From positions 1 through 64,000 of the forward strand of contig NZ_JAPNLJ010000030.1 in NCBI RefSeq assembly GCF_026627445.1: a stretch of DNA of 64,000 bases, written 5' to 3'. The DNA is from Streptomyces sp. H27-H1. GTDB taxonomy: Bacteria > Actinomycetota > Actinomycetes > Streptomycetales > Streptomycetaceae. The notes below the pieces were generated by a model. That model ran no database searches, was not told where the DNA came from, and saw only the letters and a list, made by a program, of their open reading frames with translations. Positions 15,421-25,034 of this stretch are shown piece after piece (positions within the stretch are counted from its first letter, which is position 1; every line of letters starts with the position of its first letter). The position numbers and the translations under genes are program-made.

Positions 15421-18400
15421 AGGGAGTGAACGTCCAGCGTTGGGCCGGGGTCGTGGCGCACGCGACTCGGGTGAGCCCGGTGCCGTTGGCGGTGGCGGAG
15501 CCGGCCGGGGTCAGGCATTGGCCGGAGTTGCGCAGGCTGCCGTCGGGGCCGGTCTGCCAGGTCTGGCCGGAGCTTCCGTTGCAGGTCTGGACGGCGACGG
15601 CCGAGGCGGTGGCCGCGTCCAGGCAGACTCCGCCGAGTCCGGTCAGCCGGCCGTCGCCCTGCAGGGTCCAGCGCTGGTTGGGGCCGCCGTGGCAGCTGTA
15701 GAGGGTGGGCCGGGTGCCGGGGGTCGTAGCGCTCCCGGGGAGGTCCACACAGCTGGCCGAGGCCGCGTTGACCAGGGTCGCGGAGGCCGGCAGCGGGGTC
15801 GGCCGGCCGGTGAGGGTGATCTCGGCCGCGCTGCTCCAGGGGCCCCGGCCGCCCGCCTCGGTCAGTGCCTTCAGGCGGAGGTAGCGGCCTGCCTTCGCGG
15901 ACAGGGAGACCGATTTCAAGGTCGCCGTATCGGCGAAGGTGCCGGTCGCCACCGGGGAACCCCAGTCGGTGGTGGTGTCCGAGACGTACACCTCGTAGCC
16001 GCCGATCCGGCCGTTGACCCCGCCGTCCTGGCGGGGCAGGTAGCCGAGGCCGTCGGCCGTGTAGCGGGCGCCGAGGTCGATCTGGATCTCGTGCGGGAGC
16101 GGCGCGGGGACGCCGTCGGACCAGGCGGTGTGCCAGATCGTCCCCGTGTTGCCGTCGAAGGCGCGCGGGGCGGCGCCGTTCTCGCTGCCGGTCTCCTGGC
16201 TGTCGGCGGAGACCAGGGTCCAGGCCGACTGCGGGACGGGGCTGGAGGTGATCGGGATGGGCTCGGCCGCCGGTACGGAGGTGCCGGTGGCCGAGACGCT
16301 GAACGCGCCCGCCTTCGTACCCGTCTTGGTCCACAGGATGCCGCCGCGGTCGGCGCCGTCGAAGTACCAGCCCGTGGCCGCCGCGTCGTAGGCGGCCTTG
16401 CTGGTCAGCCGGGTGAGCGCCGCTCCGTCGACCGTGAGCGCGCCGGGGGCGGTGGCCACGTGCAGGCTGAACTCGTATCCGCGCGAGGCGGATTTGCCGG
16501 TGTAGCTGCCGGCCGGGGCGGAGACGGACACGGTGACCGTGCCGGAGCCGGAGGCGGGGGCGGTGACGCCCACCTGCTGGCGGGCGAAGGCTCCCGACTG
16601 GTAGGCGCGGGTGGTTCCGTCGTCCTCGTAGAGGCTGAAGGAGCTGTTGCCGCGCGGGTGGATGTCGTAGGTGAGGGTGGAGACGGGCTTCTCCCCCGTG
16701 TAGTTCATCTGCGGCCACATCGGGACGACGGCGCCGCCCTTGACGAAGAGGGGCAGGGTGTCGAGCGGCGCCTGATAGCCGTTCAGCCAGCCCGGCCCGG
16801 CATAGGTCTTGCCGGTCCAGTAGTCCGTCCACGTGCCGGCCGGGAGGTAGATGCCGTCCCGTACGGAGGTGTCGGAGACGACCGGCGCGACGAGGAAGGA
16901 GTCGCCCGCCATGAACTGGCCGCTGGTCAGATTGCCGCGTGCCACCGGGTCATTGGGGTACTCCAGGACCATCGCGCGGGTGCTCGGGACGCCGGTCTCG
17001 TGCGCGGTCCGGCTCATCGTGTACAGGTACGGCATCAGCCGCATCTTCAGCTGGAGGTACTTGCGGTTGATCGAGAGGTACGGCTCCGCGAACCGCCAGG
17101 GCTGCTTGTCCTGGTAGCCGGCGGAGGGGCCGGTCGCGCCCCAGCCGGACATGGTCATGAAGGCCGGGGTGAAGGCTTTCCACTGCAGGTCGCGGGCGTA
17201 CGTCTTGGGGCTGCCGGCGAAGATGCCGTCCACGTCCCCGGAGGCGTAGTTCAGGCCGGAGAGGCCCGCGCCGGTGATGGCGGGGACGTGCCAGCGCATG
17301 GCGTCCCAGGTGCCGCTGGTGTCACCGGTCCAGACGACGGCGTTGCGCTGGGTGCCGGCCCAGCCGTCGACGGTCCAGACGTAACGGCGGGCGTCGGAGT
17401 TCTTCTCTATGCCGTCCACGGCCTGCTGGACGCCGGAGAAGGCGGTCTTGTACCCGCCGCCGATCCAGGCGACGTCGGTCTTCACGCCCCGGGAACCGGC
17501 CACCCCGACCTCGTCGTCGATGTTGCCGAGGCCCGTGGAGGTCCACAGTCCGGTCTGGAAGCCCTTGGCCTTCAGCGCGTCGACCGTGGACTTCAGGGGC
17601 GCGGTGTAGCCGCAGCCGTAGCCGTCGTTGGGCAGGAACCAGCCCGAGGGCATGTCGGCGGCGCGGGCGTCCGTGGCGTAGCCGACGACGTCCGGGGTGG
17701 TCTGGTGGCGGAGCCGGTTGTGATCGCCCTGGTAGGCCGGGTTGGAGGCGTTGAAGCAGTCGGCGTTGCCGAGCTCGAAGCCCCACGTCGGAGCCATGAA
17801 GGGCTTGCCGCTGACGTCGGTGTAGGCGTCGAGGACGGTTTTGAGGGAGTCGCCGGTGAAGTACCAGGCGTCGAAGCGCGTCTCGTTGTGGGTGAGGGTG
17901 GTGGGCGCGTTGAAGCCGTACGAGCCCGGGGCCCAGGTGTTGCGCATCACGCCGTAGTTGTTGGTCGACACGTAGAAGGGCGCGGGGCTGGCATTGTCGT
18001 TCTCGCGCCACTTGTTGTCGACGGCGATCGGGACGGTCTTGCCGCGCAGCGCCCATTCGCCCAGGCGCAGGCCCGTTCCGTAGAACTGCTCGTCCGCGCC
18101 GCGCGCGAGGTACTGGGTGGTCTGGCCGCCGGTCCAGGAGGTGGGCTGAGTCTCCTGCCAGACGAGGGTGGAGTTGTCGGCCCGGTAGACGGAGAACCGC
18201 AGCGGAGCCTTGTTGACCCGGATGGACAGCGAACCGGTGGTGATCTTGTAGTAGGTGCCCGCGTCGGCCCAGAGGGCGCTCACGGGACCGAACTCGGTGG
18301 TGGGGGCGAGGTCGGTGCCGGCCGGGTCGTTGGTGAAGGCGCCGTCGGGCGAGAGCCAGAGCCGGAAGATGTCGGCGCGGGCGACGACCACCCGGGCCTT

Positions 18401-18619
18401 GGCCCCGCTCGCGGTGGCGACGGTGAAGGTGCTGCCGGACTGGGTGAGGCCGGTGACGTTGCCGGCCGTGGCGGGGGCCGGCGCCGCGAGGGCCGCCGAG
18501 GCCGGGGAGGAGAGGGGGCCGGCGGTGGCCAGACCGGCCACGGCGAGGGCCGCGGCGAGCACCGCGGCCATCGGCGTGCGCCGCCGCCGTGGGCTTCTGC
18601 GGATGCTGATGAGTCTCAT
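15419..18619 (-). CDS. Secreted GH31 glycosidase with CBM32 and ricin-type lectin domains
   Basis: 1066 aa from ATG 18619 (GAGGAG site). Signal peptide with a long Arg-rich n-region and a hydrophobic core near 18-40 (AAVLAAALAVAGLATAG). A GH31 (beta/alpha)8 catalytic domain spans about 60-720, with KTDVAWIGGGY near residue 380 and VVWTGD near 430, the probable catalytic acids. Residues about 794-942 form an F5/8-type (CBM32) module with 'AFDGNTGTIWHTAWSDG'. The last ~118 residues are a ricin-B (CBM13) lectin with QRWT and QTWQ repeats. It probably removes alpha-linked hexose from extracellular polymers or glycans; glucose or galactose specificity cannot be told. A palindromic operator lies upstream. 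Confidence 0.9.
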   Translation of the reverse strand: MRLISIRRSPRRRRTPMAAVLAAALAVAGLATAGPLSSPASAALAAPAPATAGNVTGLTQSGSTFTVATASGAKARVVVARADIFRLWLSPDGAFTNDPAGTDLAPTTEFGPVSALWADAGTYYKITTGSLSIRVNKAPLRFSVYRADNSTLVWQETQPTSWTGGQTTQYLARGADEQFYGTGLRLGEWALRGKTVPIAVDNKWRENDNASPAPFYVSTNNYGVMRNTWAPGSYGFNAPTTLTHNETRFDAWYFTGDSLKTVLDAYTDVSGKPFMAPTWGFELGNADCFNASNPAYQGDHNRLRHQTTPDVVGYATDARAADMPSGWFLPNDGYGCGYTAPLKSTVDALKAKGFQTGLWTSTGLGNIDDEVGVAGSRGVKTDVAWIGGGYKTAFSGVQQAVDGIEKNSDARRYVWTVDGWAGTQRNAVVWTGDTSGTWDAMRWHVPAITGAGLSGLNYASGDVDGIFAGSPKTYARDLQWKAFTPAFMTMSGWGATGPSAGYQDKQPWRFAEPYLSINRKYLQLKMRLMPYLYTMSRTAHETGVPSTRAMVLEYPNDPVARGNLTSGQFMAGDSFLVAPVVSDTSVRDGIYLPAGTWTDYWTGKTYAGPGWLNGYQAPLDTLPLFVKGGAVVPMWPQMNYTGEKPVSTLTYDIHPRGNSSFSLYEDDGTTRAYQSGAFARQQVGVTAPASGSGTVTVSVSAPAGSYTGKSASRGYEFSLHVATAPGALTVDGAALTRLTSKAAYDAAATGWYFDGADRGGILWTKTGTKAGAFSVSATGTSVPAAEPIPITSSPVPQSAWTLVSADSQETGSENGAAPRAFDGNTGTIWHTAWSDGVPAPLPHEIQIDLGARYTADGLGYLPRQDGGVNGRIGGYEVYVSDTTTDWGSPVATGTFADTATLKSVSLSAKAGRYLRLKALTEAGGRGPWSSAAEITLTGRPTPLPASATLVNAASASCVDLPGSATTPGTRPTLYSCHGGPNQRWTLQGDGRLTGLGGVCLDAATASAVAVQTCNGSSGQTWQTGPDGSLRNSGQCLTPAGSATANGTGLTRVACATTPAQRWTFTP

Positions 18620-18706
18620 GGGGCGGCTCCTCGTGCGGTCCGGACTACGGACACACCATTTGGCATGCACCGGGCAACATAGCGCCCCAGAGGCCTCATT
18701 TGAAGG

Positions 18707-18747
18707 AAGATGCTCGCAATGGCTTGTCAACGAGCATCTTTGAGCAT
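18707..18747. promoter_or_regulatory. Candidate operator of the GH31 gene
   Basis: A 10-bp perfect inverted repeat, AAGATGCTCG (18707-18716) and CGAGCATCTT (18731-18740), spaced 14 bp, is followed by a third TGAGCAT copy at 18741-18747. A TTGACA-like hexamer on the minus strand (near 18725-18730) lies between the arms. The arrangement suggests a sugar-responsive repressor (LacI or ROK type) covering the promoter. Confidence 0.6.
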
Positions 18748-18855
18748 TCATACCTTCGCGGGTCCCTCACCCGTGTGGCCCACCCGCCCAGCGTGACCGG
18801 CCCCCCGCCCCGACCCTGAAACGAACTACGGACTTTCCTGGAGGGCCCGGCACCC

Positions 18856-20193
18856 ATGGAACAGGCGCAACAGCCCGCATCGCTCCGTCAGCTCCTCACC
18901 GCCCCCGGGACCCTGCGGCTGCTGGCCCTCTCGGCGCTCATCGGCATCCCGGTCTCGCTGTTCGCCTTCGGCTTCGTCAGCCTCGAGCACGAACTCCAGC
19001 ACTGGGTGTGGCGCACCGCCCCCGACCTGCTCGGCTACGCCCGCCCCCCGTGGTGGTGGGGGCTGCCCACGCTCGCCCTCGCCGGGCTGCTGGCCGCGCC
19101 GATCATCACGCGGATGCCCGGCGCCGGCGGGCACGTCCCCGCCCACGGCTTCGGCGGGCCGCCGACCATGCCGCGCGAGACCCCGAGCGTGGTCCTGGCC
19201 GCGCTCGCCTGCCTGCCGCTCGGCGTGATGCTCGGACCCGAGGCACCCCTGATGGCGATGGGCAGCGGCCTGGCCCTGCTCAGCGTCCGCGCCGCCAAGC
19301 GCGCCACCCAGCCCGAGCTGGTCACGGTGCTCGGCATGGCCGGATCCACCGCCGCCATCAGCACGATCTTCGGCAGCCCGCTGATCCCCGTGGTGATGGT
19401 GCTGGAAGGTGCCGCCCTCGTGGCCGGGGGACCCCGCCTGTTCGTACTGATCCTGCCCGCCCTGATCGCCAGCGGGGTCGGGGCCCTGGTCTTCACCGGC
19501 TTCGGACACTGGACCGGGCTCGAGATCGGCGCGCTGGCCCTCCCCCAGGAACCCGCCGCCGGCCTGCCCGACGCCGGCGACTTCCTCTGGGGCGTGCCCA
19601 TGGCCGCCCTGATCGGCGTCGTCGTCGCCCTGGGCAAGTCCGCGGGCCTGCGGGTCCACAGCTGGACGGGCACCTCCGCGAAGCGGATCGTCCTGTGCGC
19701 GCTGGCCGTCGCCGTGTGTGTCACCGGCTACGCCCTGGTCACCGGACGCTCCCCCGACGAGGTGGCCCTGTCCGGCCAGAACACCGTCGGCATGCTCGCC
19801 GCCGAGCCCTCGTCCTGGGCGGTGGGCGCGCTGGTGGCCCTCGCGGTCTTCAAACTGATCGGCTGGAGCATCGCCCTGGGCAGCCTCCGGGGCGGCCCCA
19901 TCTTCCCGTCCATCATGATCGGGGCCGCGATCGGCGTCGCCTGCGGCAGCCTTCCCGGATTCGGCATGGGACCCGCGCTCGCGGCCGGCATCTGCGCTGC
20001 CGGAGTGGCCGGTACCCGTCTACCGGTGACCGGTGTCGTGCTGGCCGCCGCCCTGCTGGGCAAGGAGGCGCCCACTCTCATGCCGCTGCTGGCCATCGCG
20101 GCGGTGACGGCACTGCTGGCCTCGGCCCTGATCGACCGCCAGCGCCCCTCGGACCCGGCCCACCTGCAGCCCGCGTCCGCCACTGACGCATGA
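18856..20193 (+). CDS. ClC-family chloride channel/transporter
   Basis: 445 aa from ATG 18856, with a TGGAGGG site slightly distant. Many membrane helices and ClC selectivity motifs: GPEAP in 'LPLGVMLGPEAPLMAMGSG' (the GREGP equivalent) and 'GSLRGGPIFPSIMIGAAIG' (the GGxFxP equivalent). The Glu in GPEAP corresponds to the gating glutamate, so an H+/Cl- exchanger is possible. No CBS domains. Monocistronic. Confidence 0.9.
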   Translation: MEQAQQPASLRQLLTAPGTLRLLALSALIGIPVSLFAFGFVSLEHELQHWVWRTAPDLLGYARPPWWWGLPTLALAGLLAAPIITRMPGAGGHVPAHGFGGPPTMPRETPSVVLAALACLPLGVMLGPEAPLMAMGSGLALLSVRAAKRATQPELVTVLGMAGSTAAISTIFGSPLIPVVMVLEGAALVAGGPRLFVLILPALIASGVGALVFTGFGHWTGLEIGALALPQEPAAGLPDAGDFLWGVPMAALIGVVVALGKSAGLRVHSWTGTSAKRIVLCALAVAVCVTGYALVTGRSPDEVALSGQNTVGMLAAEPSSWAVGALVALAVFKLIGWSIALGSLRGGPIFPSIMIGAAIGVACGSLPGFGMGPALAAGICAAGVAGTRLPVTGVVLAAALLGKEAPTLMPLLAIAAVTALLASALIDRQRPSDPAHLQPASATDA

Positions 20194-20213
20194 CCGGATG
20201 ACCGGATGACCGC
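20186..20213. repeat. Short ATGACCGG tandem repeat
   Basis: Two and a half 8-9 bp copies lie directly across the stop of the ClC gene. A minor feature, probably slippage. Confidence 0.5.
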
Positions 20214-20228
20214 GCTGGACCGGCGCGA

Positions 20229-20453
20229 TCACGCGCGGTCCCGTCCCGGGCCCGTGACCGCCACGACCGGCGCCGCCGGGGACATGTGCCGATGGCCGCA
20301 GGGGTCGAAGACCAGGAGCACCGGCTCCCCCGGGCGCTGACGCCAGGAGATGCGTTCCGGGGCGCTGCCGCACACCGGACAACAGGGCAGCGGGCTGGGC
20401 TCCGGCCGGCACTCGGGGGCGGCCGCGAGCGTCGTGGAGTGCGGATCGCGCAT
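20229..20453 (-). CDS. Small putative zinc-ribbon protein
   Basis: 74 aa from ATG 20453, chosen for the AGGGAG site at correct spacing; longer in-frame starts have none. Contains CCPVCG and, about 27 residues later, 'FDPCGHRHMSP', giving a CxxC...CxH pattern likely to bind zinc. The family is unrecognised. It lies convergent to the ClC gene and upstream of nothing obvious. Confidence 0.55.
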   Translation of the reverse strand: MRDPHSTTLAAAPECRPEPSPLPCCPVCGSAPERISWRQRPGEPVLLVFDPCGHRHMSPAAPVVAVTGPGRDRA

Positions 20454-20605
20454 GGAGACTCCCTGGTCGTGCGGTTGGACTGCTCGCACTGTGCCATGGA
20501 CCTGCCCCTTTCCGCACGGGCGAATCCTCCAGTGTTCGGGCGGCATTCCGGCAGGTCAGGAGTGTACGACCGGGCTTCCGCCGTCCCCCGCAGGGGACTT
20601 GACGC

Positions 20606-21274
20606 TCAGCGCGGCCCGTCGGCGACCGCCACCACACCCGATTCGTATGCGGCGATGACCGCCTGGGCCCGGTCCCGAACGCCCAGCTTGCCGAAGATGC
20701 CGGTGATGTGGTTCTTGACCGTGGAGACGCTGATGTCCAGTTCCGCGGCGATCTCGGTGTTGTCGAGGCCGGTGGCCAGCAGCTGCCAGATCTCGCGCTC
20801 CCGCGGAGTGAGTTCGGCCGGGACCCCGCTCGCGCGCGGGGCGGGCCGCGCGGAGGCACGTACGTACGTGGAGATCAGCCTGGTCAGCAGGCGCGGCGCG
20901 ACGGCGGCCTCGCCGGTGTGGACGGTGCGGATCGCCGCGGTCAGCTCCTCCGGGGAGATGTCCTTCGGCAGGAATCCGTAGGCACCGGCCCGCAGGGCGG
21001 CGACCACGTACTCGTCCATGTCGAAGGTGCTCAGGGCCAGGACCCGGCACTCCGGCAGGAGCCGGGACAGTTCCGCGGTGGCCTCGACCCCGTCGAGGAC
21101 CGGCATCCGGATGTCCATGACGACCACGTCGGGGCGCAGCCGCTCCGCCAGGGCCACCGCCCCGGCGCCGTCCCCGGCCTCGCCGACGACCTCGAACTCC
21201 GGGTCGGGGGCCAGGATCAGGGCCAGACCTCGCCGGACGAGCGGCTGGTCGTCTGCGATGAGCACACGGATCAT
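20606..21274 (-). CDS. NarL/LuxR-type response regulator
   Basis: 222 aa from ATG 21274. Receiver domain with acidic DD (8-9), phosphorylation site D54 in VVMDIRMP, and K in 'FLPKDIS'. C-terminal LuxR HTH: 'ELTPREREIWQLLATGLDNT' then 'VSTVKNHITGIFGKLGVRDR'. The gene overlaps the kinase stop by 4 bp, so they form one operon. The divergent MMPL exporter gene is the likely target. Confidence 0.93.
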   Translation of the reverse strand: MIRVLIADDQPLVRRGLALILAPDPEFEVVGEAGDGAGAVALAERLRPDVVVMDIRMPVLDGVEATAELSRLLPECRVLALSTFDMDEYVVAALRAGAYGFLPKDISPEELTAAIRTVHTGEAAVAPRLLTRLISTYVRASARPAPRASGVPAELTPREREIWQLLATGLDNTEIAAELDISVSTVKNHITGIFGKLGVRDRAQAVIAAYESGVVAVADGPR

Positions 21275-22551
21275 CGGCGGTGTTCCTCTCCCTCTCCCCC
21301 GGACGCGCCCGCGCCCGGACCCGGGCACGGCGGCGCCGGGAGGCGCGCGGCCACCCGGAATCCGCCGCCGGCGAGGGCGGCCGCTTCCAGGGTGCCGCCC
21401 TGCAGGGCGACCCGTTCGCGCATTCCGATCAGACCGTACCCGGAGCGCGCCGCCGACCGCGAAGGCGCCTGCCGGTCCCCCGACCCGTCGTCGCGCACCT
21501 CCACCGTCAGCTCGTCCGGACGATACGTCAGCCGTACGTGGGCCCGGGCCGGGCCGGCGTGCTTGCGGGTGTTGGTCAGGGACTCCTGCACGATCCGGAA
21601 CACCGTCAGGTCCAGGGCCGGCGGGAGCGGGCGGACCGGGCCGTCCACGGCGAAGGCCGTCTCCAGGCCGCCGATCCGGGAGTCGGCGATGATCCGCTCC
21701 AGGTCCGCGGTTCCCGGCTGCGGGGCCGGCGGGGTGTTCTCCGGTTCCTCCCCGGCCCGCAGCACGTCGAGCAGCTGTCGCATCTCGCGCAGGGCGAGCC
21801 GTCCGGAGCCCTCCAGGGTGACCAGGGCCTCGCGGGCCGTCTCCGGATCGTGCGAGAGGTTGGCCCGTGCCCCGCCGGCCATCAGCTGCATGGTGGTGAT
21901 GTGGTGGGCCACGATGTCGTGCAGCTCCCGGGCGATGCGGCGGCGCTCCTCGGCCACCGCCCGTTCGGCGAGCAGGGTCCGCTTGGCCTCGGTCTCCTGC
22001 TGCCAGCGCCGCGTCAGCAGGGCGGCGGCGACGACGATCAGGGCGGCGACCGCGTTGCCCACCACGCCCATGACACCGATCGTCCCGGCGTAGTCCCTGC
22101 CGATCACCGTCAGCGGCACGGCGGCCAGGGCGGCGGCCGCCGTGACCGCCGGGCCGCGCACACGGGCCACGGAGTAGAGCGCGACGCTCGCCCCCGCGGA
22201 GAAGTGCGGGCCCTGCGCGGTGGTCAGGTTGAGTACCGCGCCGAGGGCGAGGACGACGCAGAGCACGGCCACCGGGCTGGTCCGCCGGGCCAGCAGGCAG
22301 GGTGCGGTCAGGACCACCAGGACGAGGGCGGACACCGTGAGGGGCCGGCCGTACTCCGCGGCGCCGAGCGAATAGCCGATCAGGTCCACCACCGCGGCCC
22401 CGATGGCCACGAGCGCGTCGTTGCGGGTCCAGTTCAGGGCCCGGCCCCAGTCGGAGCTCCGGGCCCGCTCCAGGGCCCACGTCCGGGCCCGGTTCGCGGC
22501 CCGGGCGGGCGGGCGCGCGGCCGGCCCGGCGTCTGTTGTGCGTATCGGCAT
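21271..22551 (-). CDS. NarL-type sensor histidine kinase
   Basis: 426 aa from ATG 22551. Five or so membrane helices (about 45-190) act as the sensor without an obvious extracellular domain. The HisKA_3 box is 'RRRIARELHDIVAHHITTMQ' with phospho-acceptor H211, and the ATPase has NTRKHA (N box) and GYGLIGMRER (G box). The tail is Gly/Glu-rich. Partner of the response regulator that follows; the signal is unknown. Confidence 0.92.
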   Translation of the reverse strand: MPIRTTDAGPAARPPARAANRARTWALERARSSDWGRALNWTRNDALVAIGAAVVDLIGYSLGAAEYGRPLTVSALVLVVLTAPCLLARRTSPVAVLCVVLALGAVLNLTTAQGPHFSAGASVALYSVARVRGPAVTAAAALAAVPLTVIGRDYAGTIGVMGVVGNAVAALIVVAAALLTRRWQQETEAKRTLLAERAVAEERRRIARELHDIVAHHITTMQLMAGGARANLSHDPETAREALVTLEGSGRLALREMRQLLDVLRAGEEPENTPPAPQPGTADLERIIADSRIGGLETAFAVDGPVRPLPPALDLTVFRIVQESLTNTRKHAGPARAHVRLTYRPDELTVEVRDDGSGDRQAPSRSAARSGYGLIGMRERVALQGGTLEAAALAGGGFRVAARLPAPPCPGPGAGASGGEGEEHRR

Positions 22552-22605
22552 TGACCCATCCTCCCATCGGGCGGAGCCCGCTCCGCGGGCCCGGAGGTGG
22601 AGCGC

Positions 22606-22623
22606 GGACCAGGACCCTGGTCC
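22606..22623. promoter_or_regulatory. 18-bp palindrome between the two-component system and MMPL gene
   Basis: GGACCAGG-N2-CCTGGTCC lies in the divergent intergenic region, 55 bp from the kinase start. It is a possible site for the LuxR regulator or another repressor of either promoter. Confidence 0.45.
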
Positions 22624-22757
22624 GGGTCGGGGGCCCGGTCCGGCCTCCGGTCCCGGGTGCGACCTCCTCCCGCGACACGACGTTTCGGGGCGTGGACGCT
22701 GATGAGCTGGTGAGCAGCCGGTGATCCCCGGTGGCCGCCCCCGTTACGGAGGACCCT

Positions 22758-24959
22758 TTGATCCGCGCCCTGACCGCCTTCGCCACTCGAAGTCCATGGA
22801 AGGTCATAGCCCTCTGGGCGGTGCTGGGCATCGCCCTGTCGGTCCTCGGCCAGGCGCTCGTCTTCCGCGCCACGCAGCCGAGCACCGGCGAGTTCCTGCC
22901 CGCTTCCTACGATTCGGCGGCCGCGCTGAAGGTCGCCGAGGAGCATTTCGGGGTGAAGCCCAATGCCAATCCGCTGACCGTTCTGGTGGCCCGCGCCGAC
23001 GGTGCGCCGCTGACGGCCGACGACGAGCGGCGGATCGACGCCGAGGCCGCGAAGCTGACGCGGCAGCGGATCGCCATGCCGCGGTCGAAGGACGACCCGG
23101 CCTTCCTGGTGCAGGACCACTCCCAGTCGCCGCGGATCAGCCCGGCCATGACGGCGCCCGACCGGAGCTCTCGGCTGCTGTCGGTCGAGTTGACGGGCAA
23201 CCCCATGGATCCCGGGATGCAGGACCTCTACCGGGCCTTCCGGGAGCACAGCCGGGCGGAGTTCGCCGAGGCGGACTTGCGGACCGGGTTCACCGGCGGG
23301 CTGGCTGACACCGTGGACACCACCGACGCGGAGGAGACCCGGTCGACGATCGTGGGCGTCGCCATGCTCATGGTGATCGTGCTCCTGCACGTGCTGGTGT
23401 TCCGCAGTGTCATGGCGGCGCTGCTGCCGCTGATCGCGGTCACCATCATCGGCGGCGCGGCGGCCGGGACCGTGATCGGTACGGCGTTGCTGACCGGGAT
23501 CGAACTCGACGCCTCCACACCCCAGTTGATCAGCGTGGTCCTGGTGGGCATCGGCATCGACTACTTCCTCTTCCTGCTCTTCCGCTTCCGCGAGCAGTTG
23601 CGGAGCCACCCCGAGCAGTCGGGGCGGGCCGCGGCGGCCGAGGTCGCCGGCCGGGTCGGTACGGCGATCACCTGTGCGGCGCTGACCATCGTCGCCGCGT
23701 TCTCCACCCTCGCGGTGGCCACCTTCGGACAGTTCCGGGTGCTGGGCCCGGCCATCGCCGTGTCCGTACTGGTGATGCTGCTCGGCAGCCTGACCCTGAT
23801 GCCGGCCATCCTCGCGGTCACCGGCCGCAAGATGTTCTGGCCCTCGCGCGCCCTGAAGCGCCGGACCCGCGAGGGCGTGGCCGCACGGACGGGCGAGCTG
23901 ATCGCGCGGCGGCCGCTGACGCTGGTGCTCGCCTCGGTGGCCCTGCTCGGGGCGCTGGCCGCGGGGATGATCGGAATGCGGGTGGACTACGGACAGAGCA
24001 GCGCGGGCGGGGAGCGTACGGCTTCGGCGGCGACGGCGGCCGAGATCGCCCGCGCGCTGCCCGCCGGGGTCTCCGATCCGACCAGCGTGTTCGTGACCTC
24101 CTCGGACGGCTCCGCGCTGACCGCCGAGCGGCTCGGCGGGCTCTCCCGGGCGCTCGCTTCGGTCGGCGGGGTCGGCCAGGTGGCGCCGACGGTACTGAGC
24201 GAGGATGCCCGGGCGGCCCGGATCGACCTGTTCCCGACCGCCGATCCGCACGGGCAGGAGGCCCGCGACCTGGTCTCCGGCCCGGTCCGGGACGCGGTGG
24301 CGGCGCACCGCCCGGACGGTACCGAGGCGCACGTCGGCGGCACGGCGGCGATCTTCTCCGATATCGCGTCCGCCGTGGACAAGGACTTGAAGGTGGTCTT
24401 CCCGGTGGCGGCGGCGCTGATCGCGCTGATCCTGTTCCTGCTGCTGCGGAGCCTGCTCGCGCCGGTGGTGCTGATGCTCTCGGTGGGTCTGGGCTTCGCG
24501 GCGACGCTGGGTGCCTCGACGCTGGTGTTCCAGCACGCGGCGGGCCGGCCGGGCGTGGACTTCTCGCTGCCGCTGGTGCTGTTCCTGTTCGTGGTCGCGC
24601 TGGGCACCGACTACAACATCCTGATCGCGGACCGGATCAGGGAGGAGATGGACCGGCCCGGTCCGGCCCGTGCGGCCGTGGCCCGGGCGGTGCGGCACAC
24701 GGCTCCCGCCATCGCGAACGCGGGTCTGGTGCTGGCCTTCTCCTTCGGGAGTCTGGCCGCGAGTCCCGGCTCCGCCACCCAGCAGATCGGCTTCGCGACG
24801 GGCCTGGGGATCCTGCTCTCCGCGTTCGTGCTGTCGATCGTGCTGGTGCCGGCCCTGGCCGCACTGCTGGGCCGATACCTGTGGTGGCCGCTGCGGCCCC
24901 GGCCGGCGGCCGGGCGGCCCGCGGCGCGGCGTGCGCCCGAGCGGGTCACGACCGGCTGA
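22758..24959 (+). CDS. MMPL-family (RND-like) exporter
   Basis: 733 aa from TTG 22758. This start is chosen because a strong GGAGG lies five bases upstream; GTG 22731 is in frame but has no site. Two repeats of MMPL domain: an N-terminal helix (WKVIALWAVLGIALSVLG), a large extracytoplasmic loop (to ~200), six helices with 'LVGIGIDYFLFLLFRFREQL', then a second loop and six helices with 'VVALGTDYNILIADRIREEM'. The conserved Asp-Tyr pairs are proton-relay residues. Likely proton-driven export of lipids or hydrophobic compounds, regulated by the divergent two-component system. Confidence 0.9.
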   Translation: MIRALTAFATRSPWKVIALWAVLGIALSVLGQALVFRATQPSTGEFLPASYDSAAALKVAEEHFGVKPNANPLTVLVARADGAPLTADDERRIDAEAAKLTRQRIAMPRSKDDPAFLVQDHSQSPRISPAMTAPDRSSRLLSVELTGNPMDPGMQDLYRAFREHSRAEFAEADLRTGFTGGLADTVDTTDAEETRSTIVGVAMLMVIVLLHVLVFRSVMAALLPLIAVTIIGGAAAGTVIGTALLTGIELDASTPQLISVVLVGIGIDYFLFLLFRFREQLRSHPEQSGRAAAAEVAGRVGTAITCAALTIVAAFSTLAVATFGQFRVLGPAIAVSVLVMLLGSLTLMPAILAVTGRKMFWPSRALKRRTREGVAARTGELIARRPLTLVLASVALLGALAAGMIGMRVDYGQSSAGGERTASAATAAEIARALPAGVSDPTSVFVTSSDGSALTAERLGGLSRALASVGGVGQVAPTVLSEDARAARIDLFPTADPHGQEARDLVSGPVRDAVAAHRPDGTEAHVGGTAAIFSDIASAVDKDLKVVFPVAAALIALILFLLLRSLLAPVVLMLSVGLGFAATLGASTLVFQHAAGRPGVDFSLPLVLFLFVVALGTDYNILIADRIREEMDRPGPARAAVARAVRHTAPAIANAGLVLAFSFGSLAASPGSATQQIGFATGLGILLSAFVLSIVLVPALAALLGRYLWWPLRPRPAAGRPAARRAPERVTTG

Positions 24960-25034
24960 GGCGCGGACCGGCCCGTGCGGGGCCGGCGCGCGAAGCCTCG
25001 TAGCAACGGCTTCGCGGACCGGCCCCGCACCGGC

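Noticed and set aside
15356..18682. A 1108-codon plus-strand frame opposite the GH31 gene
   Set aside because: It is the mirror of a gene with signal peptide, catalytic and lectin motifs; the composition is not protein-like.
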